From: Lachnospiraceae bacterium
Lineage (GTDB): Bacteria > Bacillota > Clostridia > Lachnospirales > Lachnospiraceae
Reading direction: 5' to 3'
DNA: 64,000 nucleotides
Assembly (NCBI GenBank): GCA_029068555.1
Contig: JAIECJ010000231.1
Coordinates: 1-64,000, forward strand
The notes below the pieces were generated by a model. That model was not told where the DNA came from, searched no databases, and was given only the letters and a program-made list of their open reading frames with translations. The position numbers and the translations under genes are program-made. Of this stretch, positions 46,051 through 54,971 are shown piece by piece. Numbering within the stretch: position 1 is the stretch's first letter; each line of letters begins with the position of its first letter.

Positions 46051-47154
46051 ATGTATATGCAGGTAAAATGCAATGTGCTTGACAGGCAGTTCCAGATGCA
46101 TCAGGCGGAATACGAACAGGCAGCGCTGCGTGTGCTGCGCTCCGGATGGTATGTGCTGGGAAATGAGGTGCGGCAGTTTGAGGAAGAGTTTGCGCAGTTT
46201 ACCGGAAGAAAATACTGCGTCGGCTTAAATTCGGGACTTGATGCGCTTATTATGTCAGTGAGGGCGCTTGGCATCGGCAGGGGTGACGAGGTTATTGTAC
46301 AGGCAAATACGTATATAGCGACAGTACTTGGCATTACGGAAAACGGTGCGGTTCCCGTCTTTGTCGAACCGGACGAATATTTTAACATGGATGCGGACAA
46401 TATTGAAAAAGCAATTACGGACAGGACAAAGGCAGTCATGGTGACGCACCTGTATGGTCAGGCATCTGATATGACAAAGATTGTGGAGATTGCCAGAAGA
46501 CATCAACTGCAGCTTATCGAAGACTGTGCACAATCCCATGGCGCCTGCTTTGCGGGAAAGATGACAGGGACTTTTGGCGTTTCAGGTTGTTTTAGCTTTT
46601 ATCCGACAAAGAATCTTGGCGCATTTGGGGATGCAGGCGCTGTCGTTACAGATGACGAGGCGTTTGCGGACAAACTGCGCATGATGCGCAATTACGGCAG
46701 CAAAGTGAAGTATCACAATGAAATAGAGGGAATCAATTCAAGGCTTGATGAAATGCAGGCCGCGCTTTTGCGTGTAAAATTATCACATCTGCGTGAGCTG
46801 AATGCTGAGAGAAAGGCATTGGCACAGCGGTACAATGAGGGCATTTTGAATCCGGCGGTCATGCTGCCTAAGGTGAGGGACGGCGCAGAGAGTATTTATC
46901 ATCAGTATGTAGTAAGATGCGCATCGCGCGATTCTCTGCAAAAATCATTGGAGCAAAGCGGTATACAGACACAGATTCATTATCCAATACCGCCGCATCT
47001 GGCAAAATGCTATGACTTTCTCGGGCATAAGAAAGGAGAATATCCGATTACAGAAACGTATGCGGATGAGGCTTTGAGTCTGCCAATCTATACAGGAATG
47101 ACATATGAAGAACAGGATTATGTGATAGATCAGGTGAATGCGTGGAGGTTATAG
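46051..47154 (+). CDS. PLP sugar aminotransferase, FdtB/QdtB-like (DegT family)
   Basis: The protein has 367 residues. DegT/DnrJ/EryC1 motifs are GLNSGLDALIMSVRAL, the Asp of IEDCAQSHGA and the Schiff-base Lys187 in FYPTKNLGAFGDAG. The opening VLRSGWYVLGNEVRQFEEEFA is typical of enzymes aminating dTDP-3-keto-6-deoxyhexose at C3 with glutamate. The isomerase gene at 50105 and the GNAT genes at 48601 and 50533 support a dTDP-Fuc3NAc or dTDP-Qui3NAc pathway. GGGGG lies 6 bases before ATG 46051. The gene ends directly at the start of the next one. Confidence 0.85.
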   Translation: MYMQVKCNVLDRQFQMHQAEYEQAALRVLRSGWYVLGNEVRQFEEEFAQFTGRKYCVGLNSGLDALIMSVRALGIGRGDEVIVQANTYIATVLGITENGAVPVFVEPDEYFNMDADNIEKAITDRTKAVMVTHLYGQASDMTKIVEIARRHQLQLIEDCAQSHGACFAGKMTGTFGVSGCFSFYPTKNLGAFGDAGAVVTDDEAFADKLRMMRNYGSKVKYHNEIEGINSRLDEMQAALLRVKLSHLRELNAERKALAQRYNEGILNPAVMLPKVRDGAESIYHQYVVRCASRDSLQKSLEQSGIQTQIHYPIPPHLAKCYDFLGHKKGEYPITETYADEALSLPIYTGMTYEEQDYVIDQVNAWRL

Positions 47155-48558
47155 ATGAAGCTGATGACTGTAACAGCAATGAGAAGGGATAAAAAGCAGT
47201 GTATTCTATTTGGCGCAATGGCAGTGTTTACATTACTGTTCTTTTACGCATTTATGTATTCGGATATACTGATAACGACAAGCTTCGGCGTCAATTTTTG
47301 GGATGTGCTTTTCAGCGGGGATATTTTCCGGTTTTACGAGGTATGCCATTCGGATGTTGATACAGCGGCCTACCACATTATTAATACACCGGATTATGAT
47401 TTCCTGATTTATATTATTTTTGCGATATGGAATCTGCCGCTCTGGATTGCCAGAAAAGCGGCACATGTCAACATATGGGAGTCGGCGCTTGCGATTGCGT
47501 GGGCAAAGACAATTATCCTTGTTTTTGCGGCGCTTACCATGAGGGCTATGGTCGACATCTGTAAGACGCTTAATATGGACGAGAAGGACAGGAAGGATGT
47601 CGTACTTCTGTTCGCGACATCCTCTATTCTTTTCATGAGTGTGTTTGTCACATCGCAGTATGATATCATCTATCTGTTTTTTATGCTAAAGTCGTTTGAT
47701 TATTATCTGAAAGGCGATATGTGGCGCTTTACGGCGTATATGGCGGCGGCCGTTCCGGTTAAGTCGCTGGCTGTATTTCTGTTTCCGGCGCTTTTGCTGT
47801 ACAGGGAGAAAAATGTGTTTCGGATTTGCCTGCATACAGCGGCGCTGTTTCTTCCGTGGCTTTTGTTTCATTTTTTGTTTCCGATGGGAGATGGAAATGG
47901 CGGAAACATTGATAATATTCTCGTGATATTTGGGCAGAAACTTGTGTTCCGGAATCTGGAGATTCCAGTGTTCCTGCTGGCGGTAATTGTGCTTTACATC
48001 GCGTGTTATGTCCTGCAGGCGCCTGATGACGGGAAAAAGGCGGCAATCAACAGTGTGCGCATCGCATTTCTGTCCTATGCGCTGTTTTTCATATTGTGCA
48101 GTACCAATCCGTACTGGTATATTCTCCTGCTGCCATTTCAGTGCATCCTGACTGGGCTGAACGTGGACAGAAAATATGTGAACACGATTCTGGAAACCAT
48201 AACCTCTATCTGTTATGTCGGTATGTATGTCTGGCTGATTCCATGGTGTTTTGATGTCAGGCTGGTGCAGAGCACGTATGTGGCAAAAATGTTCGGGCTG
48301 CGCGAGAACACCACTAATAATAGTCTGGAAATACTGCACACCATACTGCCCTCGGTTTATGACATGGCGGAGAGCAGGGCTGCGTCATATCTGTTCATGG
48401 TGTTTCTGGCAGGAAATATTGTATATGTGGTTATCAATTTTATGCGTTGCGAGAATGTTGCACTCAGAAACACTGACACGCCAAAGTACCTGTATGCCAT
48501 CCGTTTTGCCATGGGAATCGGCGTGTGCATGCTTCCGATAATGGCGTATGTTTTTTGA
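47155..48558 (+). CDS. GT-C-like membrane protein of the amino-sugar cassette
   Basis: The protein has 467 residues with about 11 membrane helices. The first outer loop holds FGVNFWDVLFSGDIFRFYE with Asp/Glu residues, and CSTNPYWYILLLPFQC late in the protein recalls GT87-like mannosyltransferases (NPxW/Y segment). I cannot fix the family. It begins with no spacer after the aminotransferase and stands two genes from a GtrB-like GT2, so it may transfer the 3-acetamido sugar from polyprenyl phosphate to the glycan outside the cell (inference). GGAGG is 6 bases upstream. Confidence 0.7.
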   Translation: MKLMTVTAMRRDKKQCILFGAMAVFTLLFFYAFMYSDILITTSFGVNFWDVLFSGDIFRFYEVCHSDVDTAAYHIINTPDYDFLIYIIFAIWNLPLWIARKAAHVNIWESALAIAWAKTIILVFAALTMRAMVDICKTLNMDEKDRKDVVLLFATSSILFMSVFVTSQYDIIYLFFMLKSFDYYLKGDMWRFTAYMAAAVPVKSLAVFLFPALLLYREKNVFRICLHTAALFLPWLLFHFLFPMGDGNGGNIDNILVIFGQKLVFRNLEIPVFLLAVIVLYIACYVLQAPDDGKKAAINSVRIAFLSYALFFILCSTNPYWYILLLPFQCILTGLNVDRKYVNTILETITSICYVGMYVWLIPWCFDVRLVQSTYVAKMFGLRENTTNNSLEILHTILPSVYDMAESRAASYLFMVFLAGNIVYVVINFMRCENVALRNTDTPKYLYAIRFAMGIGVCMLPIMAYVF

Positions 48559-48600
48559 CAGAAGTGTAGAAATAGATAGGAAGAGATGGGAATAAGAAAC

Positions 48601-49107
48601 ATGATACGCAGACTGGAACATAAGGATGCATCACTCATGCTGGAGTGGATGCACGAAAAAGATATCAACAGGGCGTTCCGACAGCCCTTTGGCAAGTTTA
48701 CAGCGGAGAACGCCGTCCATTTTATTGATAATAGCTTTACTGACAAAAACAGACACTTTGCAGTCGTAAACGAATCGGATGAATATCTCGGAACAGTAAG
48801 TCTCAAGAACATATCACAGGAAGACCGCTCGGCAGAGTATGCTATTATTGTCAGAAGCGCGGTGCGAGGAACGGGCGCAGCAAGGCTTGCGACAGAAAAC
48901 ATCCTGAATTATGCATTTGATACACTGGGACTTCACAGGGTGTATCTGAACGTGCTGGAACAGAATGAGCGTGCAAGGCATTTCTATGCGAAATGCGGTT
49001 TTGTGTATGAAGGGACGTCGAGGGATGCCATTTTACTAAACGGCAGATATGAGAGTCTTGCATGGTATGGGATAATAAATGATAAGGAGCAGGATAAGGA
49101 TGAGTAA
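48601..49107 (+). CDS. GNAT acetyltransferase, first of two paralogs
   Basis: The protein has 168 residues and a RimJ-like GNAT fold. The acetyl-CoA region is IVRSAVRGTGAARLATE (R-x-x-G-x-G/A), with LGLHRVYLNVLEQNERARHFYAKCGF after it. It aligns along its length with the gene at 50533 (shared LGTVSLKNIS-type and CGF stretches). Within the FdtA/FdtB cassette its likely job is N-acetylation of the 3-amino sugar (inference). ATG 48601 is chosen to match the paralog's start (MIRRLE against MLRRLE); ATG 48586 is possible. It overlaps the next gene by 8 bases. Confidence 0.83.
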   Translation: MIRRLEHKDASLMLEWMHEKDINRAFRQPFGKFTAENAVHFIDNSFTDKNRHFAVVNESDEYLGTVSLKNISQEDRSAEYAIIVRSAVRGTGAARLATENILNYAFDTLGLHRVYLNVLEQNERARHFYAKCGFVYEGTSRDAILLNGRYESLAWYGIINDKEQDKDE

Positions 49108-50053
49108 GATTTCAATTGTCGTGCCGGTTTATTTTAACGCAGACACACTGATGATGCTGTATAATGACATGAAGGAAAAGATTCTTGGCGTGCTGGGTGA
49201 CTATGAGCTGGTATTTGTCGATGACGGTTCTCAGGATGAATCGTGGAAGATTATCAATGAGATTTACGAAATGGACAGGGAGCATGTTCAGTGCGTGAAA
49301 TTGTCGAGAAACTTTGGCGAGCACGCGGCGCTTCTGGCTGGTCTGTCCGTTTGTACGGGAGACTGCGCAGTGACCAAGCAGGCTGACCTTCAGGAGGATT
49401 CTGCGATTATCCTTGAGATGTATGAGAGTTGGAAAAAGGGGAACAAGGTGGTGCTGGCTGTCAGGGCAAGCCGCGATGAAAATGCGGTCAAGAAATTCTT
49501 TGCGAACATGTATTATGCGATTGTAAGGAAATTCATTGACAAGAATATGCCCGTCGGCGGATGCGACTGCTATCTGATTGACCGGCAGGTGATTCAGGTG
49601 CTTGAACTTCTGGATGAGAAAAACTCGTCGCTGACGCTGCAGGTGCTCTGGGCAGGATTCCAGACAGACAAAGTATACTTTCATAGAAAAGACAGGGAAG
49701 TAGGCAAATCGAGGTGGACGCTTGGCAAAAAGATTAAGCTGGTGATTGATTCCATGATGAGCTTTTCCTATGCGCCGATACGTTTTGTGTCCGGTATGGG
49801 GGTATTTTTCTTTATCTGTGCAGTGCTGATGGCAGTGGAGGCTGTCATCGAGAAATTTACGACTGGAACACCGATTCTGGGATGGGCATCACTGATGTGT
49901 GTGGTATGTCTCTCATCAGGAGCGATACTGCTCACGCTCGGCGTTCTTGGAGAGTATATCTGGCGCACGCTTGACGCGTCGAGAAACAGACCGCCATACA
50001 TTATAGACGAGCGGAAAAGTGGGAGTTACAGGCAGGATGAAAAGAAAGGCTGA
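49100..50053 (+). CDS. GtrB/DPM-like GT2 glycosyltransferase (polyprenyl-phosphate sugar synthase)
   Basis: The protein has 317 residues. The GT2 catalytic part has ISIVVPVYFNADTLMMLY, FVDDGSQDES, FGEHAALLAGL and TKQADLQED (the D-x-x-E/D variant of the GtrB group), then KDREVGKSRWTLGKKIKL, the usual R-x-x-GxSKW-like stretch. Two C-terminal membrane helices follow (about 230-255 and 265-295). This form transfers a sugar to polyprenyl phosphate and so supplies GT-C enzymes. Its place among the amino-sugar genes suggests the 3-acetamido sugar as cargo (inference). Confidence 0.86.
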   Translation: MSKISIVVPVYFNADTLMMLYNDMKEKILGVLGDYELVFVDDGSQDESWKIINEIYEMDREHVQCVKLSRNFGEHAALLAGLSVCTGDCAVTKQADLQEDSAIILEMYESWKKGNKVVLAVRASRDENAVKKFFANMYYAIVRKFIDKNMPVGGCDCYLIDRQVIQVLELLDEKNSSLTLQVLWAGFQTDKVYFHRKDREVGKSRWTLGKKIKLVIDSMMSFSYAPIRFVSGMGVFFFICAVLMAVEAVIEKFTTGTPILGWASLMCVVCLSSGAILLTLGVLGEYIWRTLDASRNRPPYIIDERKSGSYRQDEKKG

Positions 50054-50104
50054 TGTGGTTGATAGGTGTTAAAGCATATATTCTGAAAAACAGGAGGACA
50101 GCAG

Positions 50105-50539
50105 ATGATAGAAGAATGCAAATTGATAGAATTTCCACAGAAGGGAGACAACAGGGGACATCTCGTCATTGTGGAGGGCAATCAGGATATTCCGTTCGAT
50201 ATTAAGAGAGTTTTTTACATCTATGGATCGGATAAGGATGTCATTCGCGGAAGACATGCGAATTACAACTCAGAGTTCGTGCTGATCAATGTTGCCGGAA
50301 CGTCGAAGGTAAAGGTGGACGACGGCACAGCGCAGAAGATATTCAGTCTGGACAGACCGCATACCGGGATTTTCCTTCCGAAGATGGTCTGGAAGGATAT
50401 GTATGATTTTTCGGAGGACTCTGTGCTTTTAGTGCTTGCAAGTGAGCATTATGATGACAAGGAATATATCCGGAGCTATCCGGAATATCTTGAGATAATG
50501 AAAACGAAAAACAAAACTAAGGGGGAAGATTTATGTTAA
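50105..50539 (+). CDS. FdtA/WxcM-like sugar 3,4-ketoisomerase (cupin)
   Basis: The protein has 144 residues, a single cupin domain of the WxcM C-terminal family (PF05523). Typical stretches are LIEFPQKGDNRGHLVIVEG, FYIYG, RGRHANYNSEFVLINVAG and GIFLPKMVWKDMYDFS. FdtA and QdtA interconvert dTDP-4-keto-6-deoxyglucose and the 3-keto sugar before amination. The classical HxH pair after RG is HAN here, so the second His is Asn; the change of configuration may differ. It is flanked by the GtrB-like gene and the second GNAT gene, whose start it overlaps. AGGAGG is 6 bases upstream. Confidence 0.83.
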   Translation: MIEECKLIEFPQKGDNRGHLVIVEGNQDIPFDIKRVFYIYGSDKDVIRGRHANYNSEFVLINVAGTSKVKVDDGTAQKIFSLDRPHTGIFLPKMVWKDMYDFSEDSVLLVLASEHYDDKEYIRSYPEYLEIMKTKNKTKGEDLC

Positions 50540-51033
50540 GAAGATTAGAGGAGAAGGATGCGCCTATGATGCTGGAGTGGATGCATGACGCATCGGTCAA
50601 TTGCTGGTTTCGCTATCCGTTTGCGGATGTGACGCTTGAGAAGGCAACATTTTTTATCAAATATAGTTTTGATGAGGAGAACCAGCATTTTGCGATAACC
50701 GATAAAAAGGATGAGTACATGGGGACAATCAGTCTTAAGCGTATTTCGGAGAAAGACCACAATGCGGAGCTTGTCATTGCGGCGAGAAAGAAGGTGTGGG
50801 GAACAGGTCTGGCAGAGCATGCGGTGACAGAAATAATACGCTACGCATTTAATGATCTTGGACTTCACAGGGTATACTTAAAAGTATTGTCGGATGATGT
50901 TAGCGCAAGAAAATTTTATGAGAACTGCGGCTTTGACCTGGAGGGTGAATTTCGGGATGCAGTCAGGATGCATGACAGATACCGGAATATGGCATGGTAT
51001 GCGATGCTGAACTGGAAAGAGAAGAAGGTGTAG
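50533..51033 (+). CDS. GNAT acetyltransferase, second of two paralogs
   Basis: The protein has 166 residues. GNAT motifs are IAARKKVWGTGLAEHAVTE for acetyl-CoA binding and LGLHRVYLKVLSDDVSARKF then CGF. It begins MLRRLEEKDAPMMLEWMHD, nearly the same as its paralog at 48601. The gene starts inside the isomerase gene with GGGGGAAG upstream, a sign of coupled translation with the amino-sugar pathway. The two copies may serve two different amino sugars, or one may be a recent duplicate. Confidence 0.84.
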   Translation: MLRRLEEKDAPMMLEWMHDASVNCWFRYPFADVTLEKATFFIKYSFDEENQHFAITDKKDEYMGTISLKRISEKDHNAELVIAARKKVWGTGLAEHAVTEIIRYAFNDLGLHRVYLKVLSDDVSARKFYENCGFDLEGEFRDAVRMHDRYRNMAWYAMLNWKEKKV

Positions 51034-51072
51034 GGACAGTCAGTGATGTGGATGTGAGGGCAGAGACAGGAT

Positions 51073-51306
51073 ATGGATGTGGAGAAAACATATAGAACGG
51101 CATTTGTCATGGATATAGGGGAAGAAGCTCAGGAGATTCGATTATCAAAGGACAAAACAGGTTTATTTTGTTCTCCTGACCGAAAGATAGGTTCGCAAAA
51201 ACCGGATAGGATTTATTTTTGTTCATCTGTTCCTGACAAGGTTAAAATTGATAATGTCGACTTGTCGGGAAAGATATATGTGTATAAAATAACAGAACAT
51301 GCATAA
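51073..51306 (+). CDS. Small hypothetical protein
   Basis: The protein would have 77 residues, charged, with two Cys (LFCSPD and YFCSS) and a beta-rich pattern (PDKVKIDNVDLSGKIYVYKI). I do not recognise it. It lies in a 305-base gap between the second GNAT gene and the two-domain transferase, on the same strand. The ribosome binding site is weak (AGGAT directly before the ATG), so it may not be translated. The composition is like real protein. Confidence 0.45.
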   Translation: MDVEKTYRTAFVMDIGEEAQEIRLSKDKTGLFCSPDRKIGSQKPDRIYFCSSVPDKVKIDNVDLSGKIYVYKITEHA

Positions 51307-51338
51307 TTTGAAAAAAATAGGGAGAGAACACGTAAATA

Positions 51339-53003
51339 ATGGTATCAATTATAGTATTTTCAAAAGGACGCCCCATGCAGATGCATGCATATCTTGAGAG
51401 CCTGCTAAAGTTTTCGGACGCACAGCAGGAAATGGTCACAGTGCTCTACTGCGAGACGGAGGGCATCCGGTATGGGAAACTGATGCAGCAGTTTCCGCAG
51501 GTAAAGTGGATAAAGGAAAGTAAGTTTGAGATAAATTTAAAGGAAGTCATATCAGACGCAGGCGAATATATTATGTTCGGCTGCGATGATGTCGTGTTTA
51601 CCCGTCCATTCAGCCTGCAAAAGGCATGTGAATATTTAAAAGCGCACGGGCAGGTCTTTGGTTACAGTATGCGGCTCGGCGGGAATATCAGACCCGTACC
51701 GGAAAATCTTTCACTGGATGAAACAGTACTTGAATGGCGATGGGACTGTCCGCAGCAGCACTACAATTATCCGTGGGAGCTGGACTGCACTTTGTACCGC
51801 AAAGAGGACGTTGTGCGAATGACAATGGAGGAAGAGACGGCAATCAAGAATCCCAACTTTTATGAAGCAATGATAACGCCCGACAACAGGAAAGCGCGTA
51901 TCACACGTCCTAATATGGCATCCAACAGGCAGTCAGGCTGTGCAGTGGTGATAACCGTCAACCGTGTTCAGGAAACACACCAGAATGGTTTCGATGACAG
52001 TATGCTTACGGATATTTACTCGCTGGACAGGCTCTATAATGACGAGGATAATACGCTCGATATCGAAAAAATCGCAGCCATGGACAATAGCATTATTCAT
52101 GTGGGGGCGGAATATTTCATACTGCGGAAGGAAACCAAAGGCTACACACACAACAGCCTGAAGCTTCAGAAAAAGAAGGCAGCAGAACTGTTCAACAGAC
52201 TGGCGAGATTTCCAAAGCGCGTACACAGGCACTTTGAGCGGAGAGGATATGAGAAAGGCAGATATGCTGAGCGGATCAGCATTCTTAGCACGGATGAGAC
52301 ACTGTCACTTCTGGAAAAGGAAAAAATAAGTTTTCTGCGGTTCGGGGACGGCGAGATTGCCATTATGCAGGGGCATTCCATTCCATTTCAGGAATACGAT
52401 GCCAGACTGGCAAAACGGCTCAGGAAGCTGCTGCGGACAAATATGGACGGACTTAAGATTGGCATACCGTATTACTATACGCACCCTGTAAAACATTTAA
52501 ATGATTTTACGGCAAAATTTGCAAAGGCTCTTGCGGTGCAGCGCAGGTTTCTGTGTAAAAACTGCGATAAGGACATGATCTATATAGATACGGCAATCAC
52601 ACAGGTCTATCAGACTTATGAAAAGTACGATTTTAAGAAATACTATAAACGGATGCAGAAACTTTTGGCGGACAGGCATGTCACAATCGTATGCGGTGAC
52701 GGAGTGTTTGACAAACTTGAGTACAGGGCATATGATGCCTGCAAATCCGTGGAATTTGTGACAGCGCCAAGCATGAATGCATATGCGGATTACGACAGGC
52801 TGTTCCATGATGTCCTGAAAACAAGTAAAAAACGGCTGGTGTGCATTGTGCTTGGACCGACTGCGAAAGTACTTGCCTGTGACCTGCACAAAAAAGGGTA
52901 TCAGGCCTGGGATATGGGACATTATTTCAAGGACTATGATGCATACATGAGGAAAAAGCCAAGGACAGCGGCGGAAATTGCACAGTTTTACAAGCCGGAT
53001 TAA
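51339..53003 (+). CDS. Two-domain glycosyltransferase: GT-A-like domain fused to GT-D (DUF1792) domain
   Basis: The protein has 554 residues. Residues 1 to about 285 start VSIIVFSKGRPMQMHAYLES and have YIMFGCDDVVFTRPFSL, a GT-A-like nucleotide-sugar site. Residues about 310-554 are a GT-D domain of the DUF1792 family: FLRFGDGEIAIMQGHSIPFQ (RFGDGE motif, about residue 332), VTIVCGDGVFDKL and CIVLGPTAKVLACDL. Two sugars could be added in sequence by one protein. It lies immediately before the second PglK-like ABC gene, 20 bases away. The leader has GGGAGAG at a long distance (about 13 bases) from the ATG. Confidence 0.83.
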   Translation: MVSIIVFSKGRPMQMHAYLESLLKFSDAQQEMVTVLYCETEGIRYGKLMQQFPQVKWIKESKFEINLKEVISDAGEYIMFGCDDVVFTRPFSLQKACEYLKAHGQVFGYSMRLGGNIRPVPENLSLDETVLEWRWDCPQQHYNYPWELDCTLYRKEDVVRMTMEEETAIKNPNFYEAMITPDNRKARITRPNMASNRQSGCAVVITVNRVQETHQNGFDDSMLTDIYSLDRLYNDEDNTLDIEKIAAMDNSIIHVGAEYFILRKETKGYTHNSLKLQKKKAAELFNRLARFPKRVHRHFERRGYEKGRYAERISILSTDETLSLLEKEKISFLRFGDGEIAIMQGHSIPFQEYDARLAKRLRKLLRTNMDGLKIGIPYYYTHPVKHLNDFTAKFAKALAVQRRFLCKNCDKDMIYIDTAITQVYQTYEKYDFKKYYKRMQKLLADRHVTIVCGDGVFDKLEYRAYDACKSVEFVTAPSMNAYADYDRLFHDVLKTSKKRLVCIVLGPTAKVLACDLHKKGYQAWDMGHYFKDYDAYMRKKPRTAAEIAQFYKPD

Positions 53004-53023
53004 GCGCCAGAGGGGATTAAGGA

Positions 53024-54778
53024 ATGTTAAAAAAGATTAGCTACGTATTGGACAGAAAGCAGAAAATCAATCTGGGTATACTGCTTGTCATCATATTTAT
53101 CGGTGCGTTTGTGGAGCTTTTGGGTGTGTCTGCGGTCATGCCGTTAATTGATGTTGCCATGAAGCCGGAGACGATAGACGAGAAGTGGTATTTTGTGCTG
53201 ATCAGTAAATATACGGGTATCACCGATGCCAATCAGATGATTTTATTTCTGGCGGTGCTCCTGATTATCATTTATATACTGAAAAACATTTATGTGATGG
53301 CAATGTATAGTCTCCAGTATCGTTTTGTATATAACAATCAGCAGCGCCTGTCAGTCAGGATGATGAAAAGTTATATGCAGCAGGATTACCTGTTCCATGT
53401 GTCAAAAAATGTGGCGGAGTTTCAGCGCAATATCACAAGTGATGTCAATGGTTTTTTTACAGTGGCGTTAAACGCCTTGCAGTTCCTTGCAGAATTTAGT
53501 GTCAGCACAGTGCTTGTCATATTCCTGCTCATTCAGGACTGGGTGTCCACGGTTGCGATTGCTGTGCTGTTGTTCTTGTTTATGGGGATTTTTACCATTT
53601 TTTTCAGAAAAGTGCTTGTGAAGATTGGTGAGGAGAGCAGAGAGGCGAATGTTCAGGTGACAAAGTGGCTTTTTCAGGCTTTTTCAGGTATTAAAGAGAT
53701 TAAAGTGGCAAACAAGGAGTCGTTTTTTATCACTAATTATGACAGAAACTACAAGGACTGCGCCAGAGTGCAGAGACAGCAGTCTATACTGACATACCTG
53801 CCCAAGCCGGTTATGGAGACGGTGTGCATATGCAGTCTGATGCTTGCAATGATTATCAAAATAGCAGTGGTAAAGAGTGATATTGCTTCTTTTGTCACGA
53901 CTCTGTCTGTGTTTGCGGTTGCGGCATTCCGTATGCTTCCTTCTTTCAACAAGATTACAGGTTTTATCAGTGGGATGATGTTCAATAAACCAGCGATTGA
54001 TTCTGTCTACAGGGATTTGGTGGAGATCGAGCAGCTAAAGGCAAAAAAGACTGTCGAACAGATGGACACGGAAAATGTCACCTTAAGTAATTCAATCGGG
54101 CTAAAAGATGTTTCCTTTCGATATCCTGAGTCGGATAAGTGGATATTAAAAAATGCGAATCTCGAGATAAAGAAAAATACATCAACTGCCCTGATTGGAG
54201 CGTCGGGAGCAGGCAAGACGACAGCCGCTGATTTGATACTCGGTATTCTGGAACCGCAGGAGGGCTCCGTCACAATAGACGGAACAGACATTAAAAAGTG
54301 TATGGCGTCATGGCATGATAATATCGGTTACATTCCGCAGGCAATCTATCTGATGGACGACAACATACGAGCCAACGTTGCCTTTGGAATACCGGAGTCG
54401 GAGATTGACGATGCCGCCATAGAAAAAGCGCTGCGGGAAGCCCAGCTTGACCAGTTTGTGAATGCCCTGCCGGACGGGCTGGACACCATGATCGGCGACA
54501 GAGGCGTGAAACTTTCCGGCGGACAGCGGCAGCGAATCGGCATTGCAAGGGCACTCTACCGCAATCCGAATGTGCTGATACTCGACGAGGCAACCTCTGC
54601 GCTGGATAATGATACCGAGAAGGAAGTGATGGAGGCGATAGACGGTCTGCATGGAACCCGGACACTGATTGTCATCGCGCACAGGTTAAGTACAATCAGG
54701 AAGTGCGATAAGATATATGAGGTCGGAAACGGCGGATTTACAGAGCGGAATAAGAGGGAAGTTCTAGAGCGTGTTTGA
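53024..54778 (+). CDS. PglK-like ABC transporter (glycan flippase), second copy
   Basis: The protein has 584 residues: six membrane helices, then an ATPase with Walker A GASGAGKTT, Q-loop YIPQAIYLMD, LSGGQRQRIG, Walker B VLILDEATSALD and IIAHRLST. It resembles the copy at 28630 in opening (YVLDRKQKINLGIL) and throughout the ATPase, but the membrane parts have diverged. The last codons (Leu-Glu-Arg-Val-stop) are the first bases of the 188-bp repeat element, so the natural C-terminus was replaced by an insertion. The ATPase is complete, so the protein is probably active. Confidence 0.88.
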   Translation: MLKKISYVLDRKQKINLGILLVIIFIGAFVELLGVSAVMPLIDVAMKPETIDEKWYFVLISKYTGITDANQMILFLAVLLIIIYILKNIYVMAMYSLQYRFVYNNQQRLSVRMMKSYMQQDYLFHVSKNVAEFQRNITSDVNGFFTVALNALQFLAEFSVSTVLVIFLLIQDWVSTVAIAVLLFLFMGIFTIFFRKVLVKIGEESREANVQVTKWLFQAFSGIKEIKVANKESFFITNYDRNYKDCARVQRQQSILTYLPKPVMETVCICSLMLAMIIKIAVVKSDIASFVTTLSVFAVAAFRMLPSFNKITGFISGMMFNKPAIDSVYRDLVEIEQLKAKKTVEQMDTENVTLSNSIGLKDVSFRYPESDKWILKNANLEIKKNTSTALIGASGAGKTTAADLILGILEPQEGSVTIDGTDIKKCMASWHDNIGYIPQAIYLMDDNIRANVAFGIPESEIDDAAIEKALREAQLDQFVNALPDGLDTMIGDRGVKLSGGQRQRIGIARALYRNPNVLILDEATSALDNDTEKEVMEAIDGLHGTRTLIVIAHRLSTIRKCDKIYEVGNGGFTERNKREVLERV

Positions 54779-54951
54779 AAAATCATTCCTGCCATCTATA
54801 CGTCTCACTTTGCGTGATATTTGCGCCAAATGCAGTCAACATAAGGCATTGCCCTTTATGCCTTTGACACCTGGGGATCCTTCATTTGGCACAAATCGCC
54901 CACAAACTGTGACGCACATCTGGCAGAAAACATTTTTCAAACATGCGATAG
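54764..54951. mobile_element. 188-bp repeat element, copy B
   Basis: The element begins CTAGAGCGTGTTTGAAAAAT and ends ATTTTTCAAACATGCGATAG. It is the same length as copy A and differs by substitutions only. The left end overlaps the last 15 bases of the ABC transporter gene and supplies its stop codon. It has no coding capacity. The right end stops 20 bases before the next gene's start, so the element may also affect transcription into that gene. Confidence 0.85.
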
Positions 54952-54971
54952 GGAATGGAGCATAGGAAAGT

